Positions 51,194 to 60,597 of a stretch of DNA of 64,000 nt are shown one piece after another. Position numbers and translations under genes: made by a program. Source of the stretch: Dickeya zeae NCPPB 2538 (GTDB lineage Bacteria > Pseudomonadota > Gammaproteobacteria > Enterobacterales > Enterobacteriaceae); assembly GCF_000406165.1 (NCBI RefSeq), contig NZ_CM001977.1, positions 1,127,141 to 1,191,140 on the forward strand. Reading direction: 5' to 3'. Below the pieces are notes generated by a model, which saw only the letters and a list, made by a program, of their open reading frames with translations, had not been told where the DNA came from and made no database searches. Each line of letters opens with the position of its first letter. Positions within the stretch are counted from its first letter, which is position 1.

Positions 51194-53359
51194 TTAGAAA
51201 TCGACGCTGGCGCGCAACACCACTTCACGCGGGTCGCCAATCGCCACATATTGGCTGCTGCCGCTGGAGGGGTAGTAGGTTTTGTCGAACAGGTTTTTGA
51301 TGTTCAACTGCCATTTCACCTTGTAACCGTTGAGCGGCACGCTATAGGCGATAAAGGCATCCGCCACGGTGTAGTCGTCAAGGAAGAAGCTGTTGGCGGC
51401 ATCGCCGGGGCGACGGCCCACGTAGCGAGCGCCGACGCCTGCGCGCAGATCATCACCCGCGTGAAGGCCCAGATTGCCGAAATCGTTGGTCAGGAACAGT
51501 GACGCGGTATGGCGCGCCACGTTAGACATTTCATTACCCTGATTCGTCGGGTCGGAAGTGACGCGTGCATCGGTAAAAGCGTAGGCACCAATCAGACTCA
51601 GGCTGTCGGTTAGTTTACCCGCCACATCCACTTCTACCCCTTGCGAACGCACTTTACCGGCAGTGCGGGTAACGGTTTCGCTGATGCCGTTAATGACCTG
51701 TAGTTCATCCACCATCACGTTGCGTTTTTGAATATCGAATAACGCCAGGTTGGCGGTAATACGATTGGGGAGATCCAGCTTGGCACCAATCTCATAGGAG
51801 CGCCCGACTTCCGGCTCCATCGTCGCCCCTATTGCTTTGTTGACTGCCGAGTTAGGCTTAAAGGATTCGCTATAACTGGTGTACAACGAGGCGTAAGACG
51901 TGAGGTTGTACACGACACCCGCGCGTGGCACCAGTCGGCTGTCCGACCTGTCGGTATTGGTCACGAAGGGACGTCCTTTGCCTGACATGACATCGAAGCG
52001 GTCATAGCGCACGCCGCCTAACAGCATCCAGTGTTCATCCAGTCGTATGGCGTCCTGCATGAAAACGCCGGTGCTGTCGACGTCTTCTTTCTGGTCGCTC
52101 TCAGCTGCGATAACCGAGTTGGATGCCGGGAAAAGGCCGTATACCGGGTTATAAATATTGAAACTGCTGTTGTTTTTACCACGAATCATATTGCCGCGAT
52201 GGGTACGGTCAGCTTCATGATCGAAACCGAATAACAACTGGTGGTTGATGCTGCCCCAGTCGATATCGCCATTTAACGCCAGTTGCACATTCTGTGACTG
52301 ACTGTGTGCGTCCTGCGTTGCATCAGCCCGGCGTGTCAGAAATCCGGTTGTTGGATTAAGCGACATGGCACGCGCCTGATTATCGTTATAGGTATTGCGG
52401 CTATAAGCGTAATTCAGTTTACTTTTCCAGCGCTCGTTCAGCGTATTTTCCATCTGGAACGTCAGGGTATCCTGATCGCCACGGGTGGCGTTATAGGTTT
52501 CATCAAACCGTCGTTCGCGCGGCGTGGCAACGGGTTTGCCGGTACGGCTATCGATAACGGTCCCGCGATCAAACGGCGTCAGGTATTCCATGTGCTCATA
52601 AGCAACCAGCACGGTGGTATTTTCGCCATACCACATCAGTGAAGGGGCAACGGTTGTCTGACGATTGCGTCCGAAATTACGCCAGTAATCGGTTTCATCG
52701 TGATCGACAATCAGACGATAAGCCAGACCAGAGGTGCTGAGCGGGCCGGTGATGTCAAACTGGCCGCCCCCGCCATTAAAGCTGCTATTCCAGCCTTCGA
52801 TATGGGTTTTCTGCACCAGTTCCGGTTTTTTGCTGATGATGTTGATCATACCGCCAGGGTCGCCCCAGCCGTACAGCATGGAGGCCGGCCCTTTGAGGAC
52901 TTCTACTCGCTCGGTGGTCGGGGTGACGTTGCGAGCCTGAATCGAACGCACACCGTCACGCAGGATGGAACCGTCGCGGTTATCACCGAAACCTCGCTTC
53001 ATCACGGCATCCTGTGTTCCGCCCAGCGTGTTGGCCTGAGTGATGCCACTGACGTTGTATAACGCATCGTCAAGGTTTCTGACCGCCTGATCCTCCAGCA
53101 CCTGCTGCGGCACCACATTAACGGCCTGCGGTATATCCAGCAGGCGGCTGTCGGTACGGGTGCCGATGACGGCGTTGTGCGGCTGATAGCCGGTATCCCC
53201 AGTGCTGGTAGCAGGTGTGCTGGCGTTTACCACCAGGGTATCTTCCTGCTTTTTGGTCTCTGACGGGGTAGTGCTATCGGTTGATGCGGCGGTGGCCTGA
53301 AGGCTGAGTGGCAGCAAAGCTAGCAGCGGCCAGCTTTTTTGCCAGTGGCGGTTATTCAT
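51194..53359 (-). CDS. TonB-dependent siderophore receptor
   Basis: 721-residue outer-membrane receptor. A signal peptide (1-25) is followed by a TonB box DTLVVN at 40-45, a plug domain (SRLLDIPQAVNVVPQQVLEDQ, VEVLKGPASMLYGWGDPGGMINIISKKP) and a 22-strand barrel ending in Phe (VVLRASVDF). The plug fits the FhuE/FcuA-like ferric siderophore group, but the ligand is not clear and no symbol is given. Its ATG overlaps the stop of the binding-protein gene by 8 bp. A Fur-like box controls the pair. Confidence 0.93.
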   Translation of the reverse strand: MNNRHWQKSWPLLALLPLSLQATAASTDSTTPSETKKQEDTLVVNASTPATSTGDTGYQPHNAVIGTRTDSRLLDIPQAVNVVPQQVLEDQAVRNLDDALYNVSGITQANTLGGTQDAVMKRGFGDNRDGSILRDGVRSIQARNVTPTTERVEVLKGPASMLYGWGDPGGMINIISKKPELVQKTHIEGWNSSFNGGGGQFDITGPLSTSGLAYRLIVDHDETDYWRNFGRNRQTTVAPSLMWYGENTTVLVAYEHMEYLTPFDRGTVIDSRTGKPVATPRERRFDETYNATRGDQDTLTFQMENTLNERWKSKLNYAYSRNTYNDNQARAMSLNPTTGFLTRRADATQDAHSQSQNVQLALNGDIDWGSINHQLLFGFDHEADRTHRGNMIRGKNNSSFNIYNPVYGLFPASNSVIAAESDQKEDVDSTGVFMQDAIRLDEHWMLLGGVRYDRFDVMSGKGRPFVTNTDRSDSRLVPRAGVVYNLTSYASLYTSYSESFKPNSAVNKAIGATMEPEVGRSYEIGAKLDLPNRITANLALFDIQKRNVMVDELQVINGISETVTRTAGKVRSQGVEVDVAGKLTDSLSLIGAYAFTDARVTSDPTNQGNEMSNVARHTASLFLTNDFGNLGLHAGDDLRAGVGARYVGRRPGDAANSFFLDDYTVADAFIAYSVPLNGYKVKWQLNIKNLFDKTYYPSSGSSQYVAIGDPREVVLRASVDF

Positions 53360-54461
53360 GTGTTAACTGACTCCAATAGGTCCCTGAAAAATCAATCGGT
53401 AAAAATTGTTGATAGAGTTGTTGTAAGGTGCGCTGTGGATCGATGTCGCTAAACAGCGTCGGGTAGAGGGCTTTGGCGAACATTTCCACCATCACCACGT
53501 GATAAGGGCTGAGATAAAAGTTGTGCCACATACTCCAGGCCCGGCCGTTGCCGACGGCGCTGAGGTGTGAGAGCAGAGGCTCTTGCAGCAGTAGCGTGCG
53601 TAAACTGTCACTTGCCTGACGGGGCGTGACGTCCGGGCCGAGCATCAGGTCAGAAAAGCGTTTGCCGTCAGGCCCGGCCATGCCGGTGGCAATATAGACA
53701 TCAGGTTGAGCGGCTAAGACCTGTTCCGGGCTCAGCTCACCGTACACCCCTTTGACTTTGCCTGCCGCGATGTTATCGCCGCCAGCAAAGGTCAACAGTT
53801 CGCCGAGATTACCGTTGACGGCAGTGGTGCAGCAGGTATCCCGGCGACCAAGATGCAAATGCAACATCACCGTCGGTTTGCGCCCCTGGTACTGCGCGAG
53901 CCGTGTTCTGATGGCATCCATATGCTGCTGGTAGAACGTGATAAAGGCATCGGCACGTGACTGCTGGTTCAGTACCTCACCCAACAGGCGCAGGCTGGGG
54001 ACGGTGTTTTTCAGCAGGTCAATGCGCAGGTCGACATAGATATAAGGAATGCCCGCCTGCGTTAACGCTTGCTGGATGCTCTGTTCGTTGTCAGCTCCTT
54101 TGGCCAGCCGAGGCAGGATCACCAGGTCGGGCTTCAGTGGCAATAGCATCTCCGCGTTGACGCTGTTGAGATTGCCATTACCCAACTGTGGAATACGTGC
54201 GATATCAGGGAATGCCGTTATGTAGCGCCCCCAGCTTTGGGCATCGTAACGTGCCAGGTCGCCTGGCCATCCCACGATGTGCTGCGCCGGGTTCCCCGGT
54301 TCCAGCAAGGCCAGCGTATACAACATGCGACTTTCACCCAGCACGATCCGTTGTGGGTTATCCGGAATGATGACCTGACGACCGGTGATATCGGTGACGG
54401 TTTTGGCCTGCACCAGAGGGGAAAGGCTGAGTAGGGTGAAGAGGAGAAAAAGGATGCGCAT
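53352..54461 (-). CDS. Iron-siderophore ABC substrate-binding protein
   Basis: 369-residue protein with a signal peptide ending at VQA and the BtuF/FecB-type domain (VTDITGRQVIIPDNPQRIVLG, LLPLKPDLVIL, GNLGELLTFAGGDNIAA). It is longer than BtuF (about 266). No permease or ATPase gene follows. It heads a two-gene unit with the TonB receptor. Ferric siderophore binding is likely from context; the ligand is unknown. Confidence 0.88.
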   Translation of the reverse strand: MRILFLLFTLLSLSPLVQAKTVTDITGRQVIIPDNPQRIVLGESRMLYTLALLEPGNPAQHIVGWPGDLARYDAQSWGRYITAFPDIARIPQLGNGNLNSVNAEMLLPLKPDLVILPRLAKGADNEQSIQQALTQAGIPYIYVDLRIDLLKNTVPSLRLLGEVLNQQSRADAFITFYQQHMDAIRTRLAQYQGRKPTVMLHLHLGRRDTCCTTAVNGNLGELLTFAGGDNIAAGKVKGVYGELSPEQVLAAQPDVYIATGMAGPDGKRFSDLMLGPDVTPRQASDSLRTLLLQEPLLSHLSAVGNGRAWSMWHNFYLSPYHVVMVEMFAKALYPTLFSDIDPQRTLQQLYQQFLPIDFSGTYWSQLTHE

Positions 54462-54490
54462 GTGCTTTTCTCGTAAAAATTAGGCGTGAA

Positions 54491-54510
54491 AAAATAATAA
54501 GAATTATTTT
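54491..54510. promoter_or_regulatory. Fur-like box upstream of the iron uptake pair
   Basis: The AT-rich inverted repeat AATAATAAGAATTATT lies about 30 bp upstream of the binding-protein start and resembles the Fur box (repeated NATWAT). It supports iron repression. Match is partial. Confidence 0.6.
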
Positions 54511-54542
54511 TATTTGCAACAAAAAGACGAAAAACGAAAGTA

Positions 54543-54574
54543 AAAAAACAAAAGCCCTGCTATTTCACAGGGCT
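54543..54574 (-). terminator. Rho-independent terminator of the amino-acid ABC genes
   Basis: On the minus strand AGCCCTG (54574-54568) pairs with CAGGGCT (54559-54553), followed by TTTGTTTTTTT. It lies about 60 bp after the permease stop. Confidence 0.9.
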
Positions 54575-54636
54575 ATCGTGGGTGATGCGGATAATTGTTA
54601 CTGCCGTTGTGGTACGGCGAGCGCACTAACGGAGGT

Positions 54637-55482
54637 TTAAGAAGGGGCCTTATCGTCGTGATGTTCGTAACCACGTCCGAAGCGTCGTTCCAGTCGGCCC
54701 TGGAGCAATTCCAGCCCGATAGACAGCAACCAGTAAATTACGGCGGCGGTGGTAAGCATTTCCATGTAGTGGTAGGTGCTGCGCCCGTAAGACTGCGCCA
54801 GAAAGTTCAGTTCCCACAAGCCCATCAGCGATACCAGCGACGAGTCTTTGATCATTGAAATGAACTGAGAACCGGCTGGAGGAATGATGATGCGCAGCGC
54901 CTGCGGTGCTACCACATGGGTGGTAATGACCCAGCGCGACAACCCCAGGGCCATCGCCGCTTCTTTCTGACCTCGGGGAACCGAGAGGACGCCGCTGCGA
55001 ATGGTTTCCGCCAGATAAGCGCCGTAGTTGAGCGATAGCGCAATAATACCGGAGGTGAAAGCGCTCATCACAATACCGACCTGGGGCAGTGCGAGGTAGA
55101 TTATCAGTACCTGCACCAGCAGCGGCGTGCCGCGAAACAGCGAAACGTAAAACGTGGCGCAACCAAATGCGATGGCGCTGGAAGAGAGCCTGCCTGCTGC
55201 GGTGATAACCGCCAGCAGGATACAGAACAGCATGGAGATGATGGTGATGACGACGCTCAGCACCGCCCCCTGGATGAAGCCATCCGGCGACAGGTGCATG
55301 CCCAGCATGGAGGGCAGTTTCTGACGGATAAGGCCGGTATCCAAATCCATAAACGAAAACAGCCACAACAGCAGGCTGAGCAACACCAGCCAGGTCAGCC
55401 CCGCACGCAAACGAAAACCGAATCCGGCGCGCTCAGGCGCCGGTGGCATGTTGGATGGGGTTTTAGCGGGGGAGCGCGACAT
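54637..55482 (-). CDS. Polar amino-acid ABC transporter permease (HisMQ family)
   Basis: 281-residue inner-membrane protein with an N-terminal extension rich in Pro and Ala, about five to six helices, and the EAA loop GQKEAAMALGLSRW. It starts on the last base of the binding-protein stop (TAATG). No ATPase gene is adjacent, so it must share one from elsewhere. Substrate not known. Confidence 0.88.
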   Translation of the reverse strand: MSRSPAKTPSNMPPAPERAGFGFRLRAGLTWLVLLSLLLWLFSFMDLDTGLIRQKLPSMLGMHLSPDGFIQGAVLSVVITIISMLFCILLAVITAAGRLSSSAIAFGCATFYVSLFRGTPLLVQVLIIYLALPQVGIVMSAFTSGIIALSLNYGAYLAETIRSGVLSVPRGQKEAAMALGLSRWVITTHVVAPQALRIIIPPAGSQFISMIKDSSLVSLMGLWELNFLAQSYGRSTYHYMEMLTTAAVIYWLLSIGLELLQGRLERRFGRGYEHHDDKAPS

Positions 55483-56303
55483 TACGGGGTGACCCCGGTG
55501 ATGTCTTCACCAAACCACTTCATGGAGATGGCTTTTAGGGTACCGTCGGCACGCAGCGCAGTGATGGTGTCGGCCAGTGTTTTGCTCCATTCCGGGTCGC
55601 CTTTATCAACAGCAATCCAGTTTGGTTCAGCATACAGTTCCTGCAGAATGCGCAGTTGCGGCAGTTTTTCGAGGCGAGGTTTAGCGGTGATGCGATCGGA
55701 AATGACCGCATCCAGACGTTTACCTGGGCCTAACGCCAGATTACGGAATGCCATTTCTTCATCGGTGGGGACTGCCTGAACATGGTCAAATGGGAAGGCA
55801 ATCGGCTTGCCACCGGGGATCACCAGACTTTTGTTGAGGTAATTCTCGTAGCTGGAACCCAACCCCAGCCCGACTTTTTTGTTGCTCAGGTCAGCGGCGG
55901 AGTGGATGTTTTTCTCATCTTTATGGACGATCAGCACGGCGAAGGTGCTGTAATAAGGGGTAGCGAAATCCAAAACCTTGGCACGTTCGGCGTTTGGCGT
56001 CATCGAACAGATGCACATATCCCAGCGGCCTTGCCATTTACCACCGACGATGGTTTCCCAGCCTGGCGTTGCCAGTTCCAGCTTTGCCCCCAGTTTCTGC
56101 GCGACAGCGTTGGCAACATCGACATCAAAACCGACCAACTGATTGTTATCATTCAGATAACTGAAGGGTGGGTAGTCATTGAACAACACGTTACGGACAA
56201 CACCGGTTTGTTTAACCCGGTCCAGTGTGCCACCGGCCTGCGCGGTGCTAAGCGCCAAACAGGTACTCAGCGTGAGAGCCATCAGAGCGAGGAGTTTTTT
56301 CAT
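55482..56303 (-). CDS. Polar amino-acid ABC substrate-binding protein
   Basis: 273-residue periplasmic protein with a signal peptide ending near ALSTAQA. The SBP_bac_3 fold is shown by GVVRNVLFNDYPPFSYLNDNNQLVGFDVDVA, FATPYYSTFAVLIVHK and DAVISDRITAK. It is followed by its permease. The substrate is an amino acid or opine-like compound by family; the exact ligand is unknown. Confidence 0.9.
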   Translation of the reverse strand: MKKLLALMALTLSTCLALSTAQAGGTLDRVKQTGVVRNVLFNDYPPFSYLNDNNQLVGFDVDVANAVAQKLGAKLELATPGWETIVGGKWQGRWDMCICSMTPNAERAKVLDFATPYYSTFAVLIVHKDEKNIHSAADLSNKKVGLGLGSSYENYLNKSLVIPGGKPIAFPFDHVQAVPTDEEMAFRNLALGPGKRLDAVISDRITAKPRLEKLPQLRILQELYAEPNWIAVDKGDPEWSKTLADTITALRADGTLKAISMKWFGEDITGVTP

Positions 56304-56498
56304 CTATTTTCCCTATAAGCGAGCATCACAACGATGAACGCGGGGCGAGTGGCCGCATTCCGTGTGGAAATCACAAAGGCGCTATTTTATAGCAGCAGCG
56401 GGCGAGTGCAAAATACGGTCTTTGTCGGGCAGTTGGAAAGCCGGGCATAAGCATCGTTGATTGGCGGTATCTTATCGTACCGATACATTAAGCTGGAT

Positions 56499-56528
56499 AA
56501 AAAAAACCTGCCACCGAAGTGGCAGGTT
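56499..56528 (-). terminator. Rho-independent terminator of mglBAC
   Basis: On the minus strand AACCTGCCAC and GTGGCAGGTT form a perfect 10-bp stem with a TTCG tetraloop, followed by a T8 run. Confidence 0.96.
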
Positions 56529-56552
56529 TGACAGCGTGAGGCACGGTTCGCG

Positions 56553-57563
56553 TTATTTTTTGCGGGCGTACTTCAGGGAGTCCAGGGCAACGGCGAAAAT
56601 GATGATGCCGCCTTTGATAATGTACTGCCAGTAAGGGCTGACGCCGATGTAAGTCAGACCGTAGTTGATGAGGGTGAAGATGATAACCCCGGTCACGACA
56701 CCGGCAACCGTACCCACACCACCGGCAAACGACACGCCGCCGACCACGCACGCCGCGATGGCGTCAAGTTCGTACATAAAGCCGAGGTTGTTGGTGGCAC
56801 TGCCGATACGGCCTGCTTCCAGCATACCGCCGAAGGCATAGAACACGCCGGACAGCATATACACCCAAATCAGGTTCAGCGACACGTTCACACCAGACAC
56901 TTTGGCGGCTTCCGGGTTACCGCCGATAGCGAAGATGTTTTTACCAAAACGGGTTTTGTTCCACAAAATCCACACGAACAGTGACGCAATCGCTGCATAG
57001 AACGTGATGTAGGACAGTTTGAAATCGCCGAAGCGCACAAAGCCCTGTGCAAAAGTGGAGAAACGGTCGTCAAAGCCGGCGATCGGGGAAGCGCCCACGA
57101 TGTCGTAGTACAGTGAGTTGATACCGTAAACGATGATCATCGTACCCAATGTGGTGATGAACGGCGTCACTTTCAGGTAGGCGATGATAAGACCGTTGAC
57201 CAGACCAATCACTGCACCGATAGCACAAACAATCAGAATAACCAGCGGGATCGGCATGGTTTCCAGGTGTGGGAACACCTTGTTGGTATTGTCCATCGCC
57301 TGTAACAGCGTGGCAGCAACCACGGCGGCGAGGCCGACCTGACGACCAGCTGACAGGTCAGTACCCTGCGTGACGATAAGCCCAGCGACGCCAAGCGCGA
57401 TAATGACGCGCACCGAAGACTGGGTAAGAATGTTACTCAGGTTGGTGAGGCTGAGGAAGGTGGGGTCCTGGATAATAATAATCACCAGCAGTACCAGCAG
57501 TACGGCGTAAATGCCACTGTCTTTCAGCCAGGTGAGCGCACTTTTTTTAGTTGTAGCTTTCAT
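56553..57563 (-). CDS. mglC: Galactose/methyl-galactoside ABC permease MglC
   Basis: 336-residue inner-membrane protein of the RbsC/MglC family, with about eight to ten helices and the segment TTLGTMIIVYGINSLYYDIVGASPIAGFDD. The ending KYARKK matches E. coli MglC. It starts 19 bp after the mglA stop. Last gene of mglBAC. Confidence 0.95.
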   Translation of the reverse strand: MKATTKKSALTWLKDSGIYAVLLVLLVIIIIQDPTFLSLTNLSNILTQSSVRVIIALGVAGLIVTQGTDLSAGRQVGLAAVVAATLLQAMDNTNKVFPHLETMPIPLVILIVCAIGAVIGLVNGLIIAYLKVTPFITTLGTMIIVYGINSLYYDIVGASPIAGFDDRFSTFAQGFVRFGDFKLSYITFYAAIASLFVWILWNKTRFGKNIFAIGGNPEAAKVSGVNVSLNLIWVYMLSGVFYAFGGMLEAGRIGSATNNLGFMYELDAIAACVVGGVSFAGGVGTVAGVVTGVIIFTLINYGLTYIGVSPYWQYIIKGGIIIFAVALDSLKYARKK

Positions 57564-57582
57564 GGTAACAGCCCTTGCATCA

Positions 57583-59103
57583 TTAAAGGTGTAACGACGC
57601 TAAACGGAGAATTTCGTTCTGCGTGGTGTTCTTGGTTTCGACAATGCCTGCGACGAGGCCATTACTCATCACCAGAATACGGTCGGTGATGCCCAGCAGC
57701 TCTGGCATTTCAGACGAAATGATGATGATTCCTTTGCCTTTTTTCGCCAGCTCTGAAATCAGCTGATAAATCTCGAATTTCGCGCCCACGTCAATGCCGC
57801 GGGTCGGTTCATCGAGCATCAGTATTTCCGGCTGAGTCAGCAGCCAGCGTCCGATGATGACCTTCTGCTGGTTACCGCCAGACAGCGAGCCGATAGCGGT
57901 GTGGTGGCCTGGGGTTTTTACCCGCATGGAATCAATCACCCACTGCACATCGCTTTTCATGCGTTTGTTGTCCAGCAGGCCGAGGCTGTTCTTGTATTTG
58001 TGAATATTGGAAATCAGCGAGTTGAAGCCGACATCCAAATAGGCGTAGATACCGGTAGAGCGGCGCTCTTCGGTGACCAACGCGAAACCGTTATTAATCG
58101 CTTCGTTAGCGTTATGGTTGCTGATCTCTTTGCCGTGCAGCTTGATAGTGCCGCTGAGTTTTTCGCGGATACCGAACAGGGTTTCGACAATATCGGTACG
58201 TTTGGCACCGACCAGACCCGCAATCCCCAGAATCTCGCCCTGGCGCAGGTCAAACGACACATCGCGGATAGACGGTTGACGCATTGAGGTCAAACCGCGT
58301 ACTTCCAGCATCACGTCGCCCGGGGTGTTGGTTTTATCCGGGAAGCGTTGATTGAGGGAACGGCCCACCATCATGGCGATGATCTGGTCCATATTCAGGC
58401 CTTCCAGCGGCTGAGTTGCGACCCACTGACCGTCACGTAGTACGGTGATTTCATCGCACAACTGGAAGATCTCTTCCATTTTGTGGGAGATATAAACAAT
58501 GCCACAACCCCGGTCTTTCAGCTTACGAATGATAGTGAACAGATGGTTCACCTCTTTTTCCGTCAGCGATGAGGTGGGCTCGTCCATGATGACGATTTTG
58601 GCATTGTAGGAGAATGCTTTGGCGATTTCGATCATCTGCATCTGCGACACGGACAGTGTGGCTACTTTGTCGCGCGGATCGATATCGATATCCAGTTCAT
58701 CGAAAATGGCTTTGGTGTCGCGATACATTTTTTCCTGATCGACGAACAACCCTTTTTTGGGATAACGGCCGAGCCACATGTTATCCATGACCGAGCGTTG
58801 CAAAACCAGGTTCAATTCCTGATGCACCATGGATACGCCGTTCTCCAGCGCTTCTTTCGCGCTTTTGAAATCGATCTCCTGCCCCTGGAATTGAATGCTG
58901 CCTGTATCTTTCTGATAAATGCCGAACAGACACTTCAGTAGAGTCGATTTTCCTGCGCCGTTTTCTCCCATCAGGGCATGGATAGAGTGAGGGCGCACCT
59001 TCAGGTTGACATTATCCAATGCCTTTACACCGGGAAACGACTTACTGATATTGGTCATCTCCAGCAGGAATTCGCGCTGAGTGGTTAGAGTATCACTGGT
59101 CAT
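57583..59103 (-). CDS. mglA: Galactose/methyl-galactoside ABC ATPase MglA
   Basis: 506-residue protein with two ATPase domains. The first has Walker A GENGAGKST, the signature region LSVSQMQMIEIAKA and Walker B IVIMDEPT; the second has LSGGNQQKVIIGRWL and EILMLDEPTRGIDVG. The second Walker A is degenerate, as usual in this family. It lies between mglB and mglC. Confidence 0.95.
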   Translation of the reverse strand: MTSDTLTTQREFLLEMTNISKSFPGVKALDNVNLKVRPHSIHALMGENGAGKSTLLKCLFGIYQKDTGSIQFQGQEIDFKSAKEALENGVSMVHQELNLVLQRSVMDNMWLGRYPKKGLFVDQEKMYRDTKAIFDELDIDIDPRDKVATLSVSQMQMIEIAKAFSYNAKIVIMDEPTSSLTEKEVNHLFTIIRKLKDRGCGIVYISHKMEEIFQLCDEITVLRDGQWVATQPLEGLNMDQIIAMMVGRSLNQRFPDKTNTPGDVMLEVRGLTSMRQPSIRDVSFDLRQGEILGIAGLVGAKRTDIVETLFGIREKLSGTIKLHGKEISNHNANEAINNGFALVTEERRSTGIYAYLDVGFNSLISNIHKYKNSLGLLDNKRMKSDVQWVIDSMRVKTPGHHTAIGSLSGGNQQKVIIGRWLLTQPEILMLDEPTRGIDVGAKFEIYQLISELAKKGKGIIIISSEMPELLGITDRILVMSNGLVAGIVETKNTTQNEILRLASLHL

Positions 59104-59141
59104 ATTTTACCTGGTCGAAATAATTACCTGGCTGAAACGTT

Positions 59142-59216
59142 GCCAGACCGAACATGACTGTCTGGCTGAAAAAACCGGTCGTTCAAACAGTGAAGGGCGC
59201 AGCGGTTGCCGCGCCC
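59142..59216 (-). other. Two stem-loops between mglB and mglA
   Basis: GCCAGAC (59142-59148) pairs with GTCTGGC (59160-59166), and GGGCGC (59195-59200) pairs with GCGCCC (59211-59216). Both lie in the 121-bp gap after mglB. Such stems often protect the mRNA of a highly expressed binding-protein gene and lower expression of the following genes. Confidence 0.6.
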
Positions 59217-59224
59217 CGACAAGA

Positions 59225-60220
59225 TTACTTCGTGAATTGCGCCAGGTTGTCTTTATCAACCGGCACGTAAGGTACGCGAACCACCTTGTTTTCAATTTTG
59301 AAGTTGGTGCCTTCCGCTGCCGGTTTGCCCAACGCCAGGTTTTTCGCCAGATCGATAGTGGCTTTGGCCTGGTTATCGGCGTCATTCAGCACGGTACCAG
59401 CCAGTGCGCCGGATTTGATCAGCGACAGGGCTTCTGGCAGCGCGTCAACGCCAAATACCGGAATGCTGCTCTTGTTATGCGCTTTCAGTGCTTCGACCGC
59501 ACCCATTGCCATAGCGTCGTTGTTGGCAATCAGCACTTCAATCTTGTCGGCGTTAGGACCAGACATCCAGGCGTCAACCTTGTCTTTCGCCATAGCGGTA
59601 TCCCACATGGCGGTATCCATCTGCAACTGCTGGACTTTGATGCCGTCTTTGGTCAGGGTATCAATCACGTATTTGGTACGTGCTTCGGCATCCGGATGGC
59701 CCGGTTCGCCTTTCAGCAGAGCGTACTGGATAACGCCGTCTTTGTTCAGATCCCATGATGGGTTGGCTTTCCAGTGTTTGGCGATCAACTGACCCTGAAT
59801 GATCCCGGATTCTTTGGAATCGGTACCGACGTAGTAGGCTTTGTCATAGCTGGCCAGTACTTTAGCGTTCGGTTCTTTGTTGAAGAACACCACCGGTACA
59901 TCGGCCGCTTTCGCTTTCTGTACCACAATGGCGGCGGCAGCCGGGTCAACCAGGTTGATAGCCAGTGCTTTAACGCCTTTGGCCAGCAGGACATCGACCT
60001 GATCGTTTTGTTTGGATTGGTCGTTCTGCGAGTCATTCATCAGCAGTTCGACGCCACCCAGGGCTTTGGCTTCTTTTTCAATATCTTTACGCACCATCGA
60101 CATGAAGTTGTCGTCGTATTTGTAGATGGTGACGCCGATACGGGTATCCGCGGCATGGGCGGAGGCTCCGAACATCATGCTGGCAACCAGGGCGGTGAGA
60201 GTGAAAACCTTCTTATTCAT
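59225..60220 (-). CDS. mglB: Galactose-binding periplasmic protein MglB
   Basis: 331-residue periplasmic protein with a signal peptide ending near SAHA. It binds D-galactose/glucose, feeds the MglAC transporter and can signal to chemoreceptors. The calcium site is DLNKDGVIQ, and YKYDDNFM and IANNDAMAMG are conserved. The ATG at 60220 follows GGAGATATC; a longer frame is not needed. First gene of the operon. Confidence 0.96.
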   Translation of the reverse strand: MNKKVFTLTALVASMMFGASAHAADTRIGVTIYKYDDNFMSMVRKDIEKEAKALGGVELLMNDSQNDQSKQNDQVDVLLAKGVKALAINLVDPAAAAIVVQKAKAADVPVVFFNKEPNAKVLASYDKAYYVGTDSKESGIIQGQLIAKHWKANPSWDLNKDGVIQYALLKGEPGHPDAEARTKYVIDTLTKDGIKVQQLQMDTAMWDTAMAKDKVDAWMSGPNADKIEVLIANNDAMAMGAVEALKAHNKSSIPVFGVDALPEALSLIKSGALAGTVLNDADNQAKATIDLAKNLALGKPAAEGTNFKIENKVVRVPYVPVDKDNLAQFTK

Positions 60221-60536
60221 GATATCTCCGGGTTTATGCAGGGTAGTTCTCAGTCCGGCCGCACAACGCAAGGTAGACGTAGTACGGCAGTCAGTTAGTC
60301 GTCATCAGTGGCGGGTAACGCCGGTCTGATGGAGTTTGCAGGCATGGCCCGCTTAAAGCCTGACTTCCCTGTTTCAGGCGGCGTTCGCCGGTTGGCGGTG
60401 CGACCTGATAATGCATCCTGAATATAAACAGCGTCCTGAAACTGATATTGTGAACGTTTTCGCCGTGGCGGCCGCTAACAATTCAACTGACTGGGCGACC
60501 GTGTTACAAGGCGTCCGGCCTACGCAGTACGCCACC

Positions 60537-60542
60537 ATCATA
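60537..60542 (-). promoter_or_regulatory. -10 element of the mglB promoter
   Basis: TATGAT on the minus strand. It predicts a start near 60530, which puts the CRP site at -41.5, the classical class II position. Confidence 0.65.
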
Positions 60543-60563
60543 GAGAGCGCAATGTTAATTAAC

Positions 60564-60579
60564 TGTGAATTTACTCACA
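60564..60579. promoter_or_regulatory. CRP site of the mgl promoter
   Basis: TGTGAATTTACTCACA has both half-sites TGTGA and TCACA of the CRP consensus with the 6-bp spacer. The mgl operon of E. coli is CRP-dependent. Confidence 0.9.
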
Positions 60580-60581
60580 AA

Positions 60582-60597
60582 TTGAAAGCGGTTACAT
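60582..60597. promoter_or_regulatory. Gal operator (GalS/GalR site) of mgl
   Basis: TTGAAAGCGGTTACAT matches the gal operator GTGNAANCGNTTNCAC at 10 of its 12 fixed positions. It lies 2 bp upstream of the CRP site, centred near -59. Confidence 0.82.

Noticed and set aside
54650..55366. 238-codon frame on the same strand as the amino-acid permease
   Set aside because: It is an out-of-frame reading, rich in His, Arg and Ala, with no membrane pattern, whereas the chosen frame shows a clear permease.
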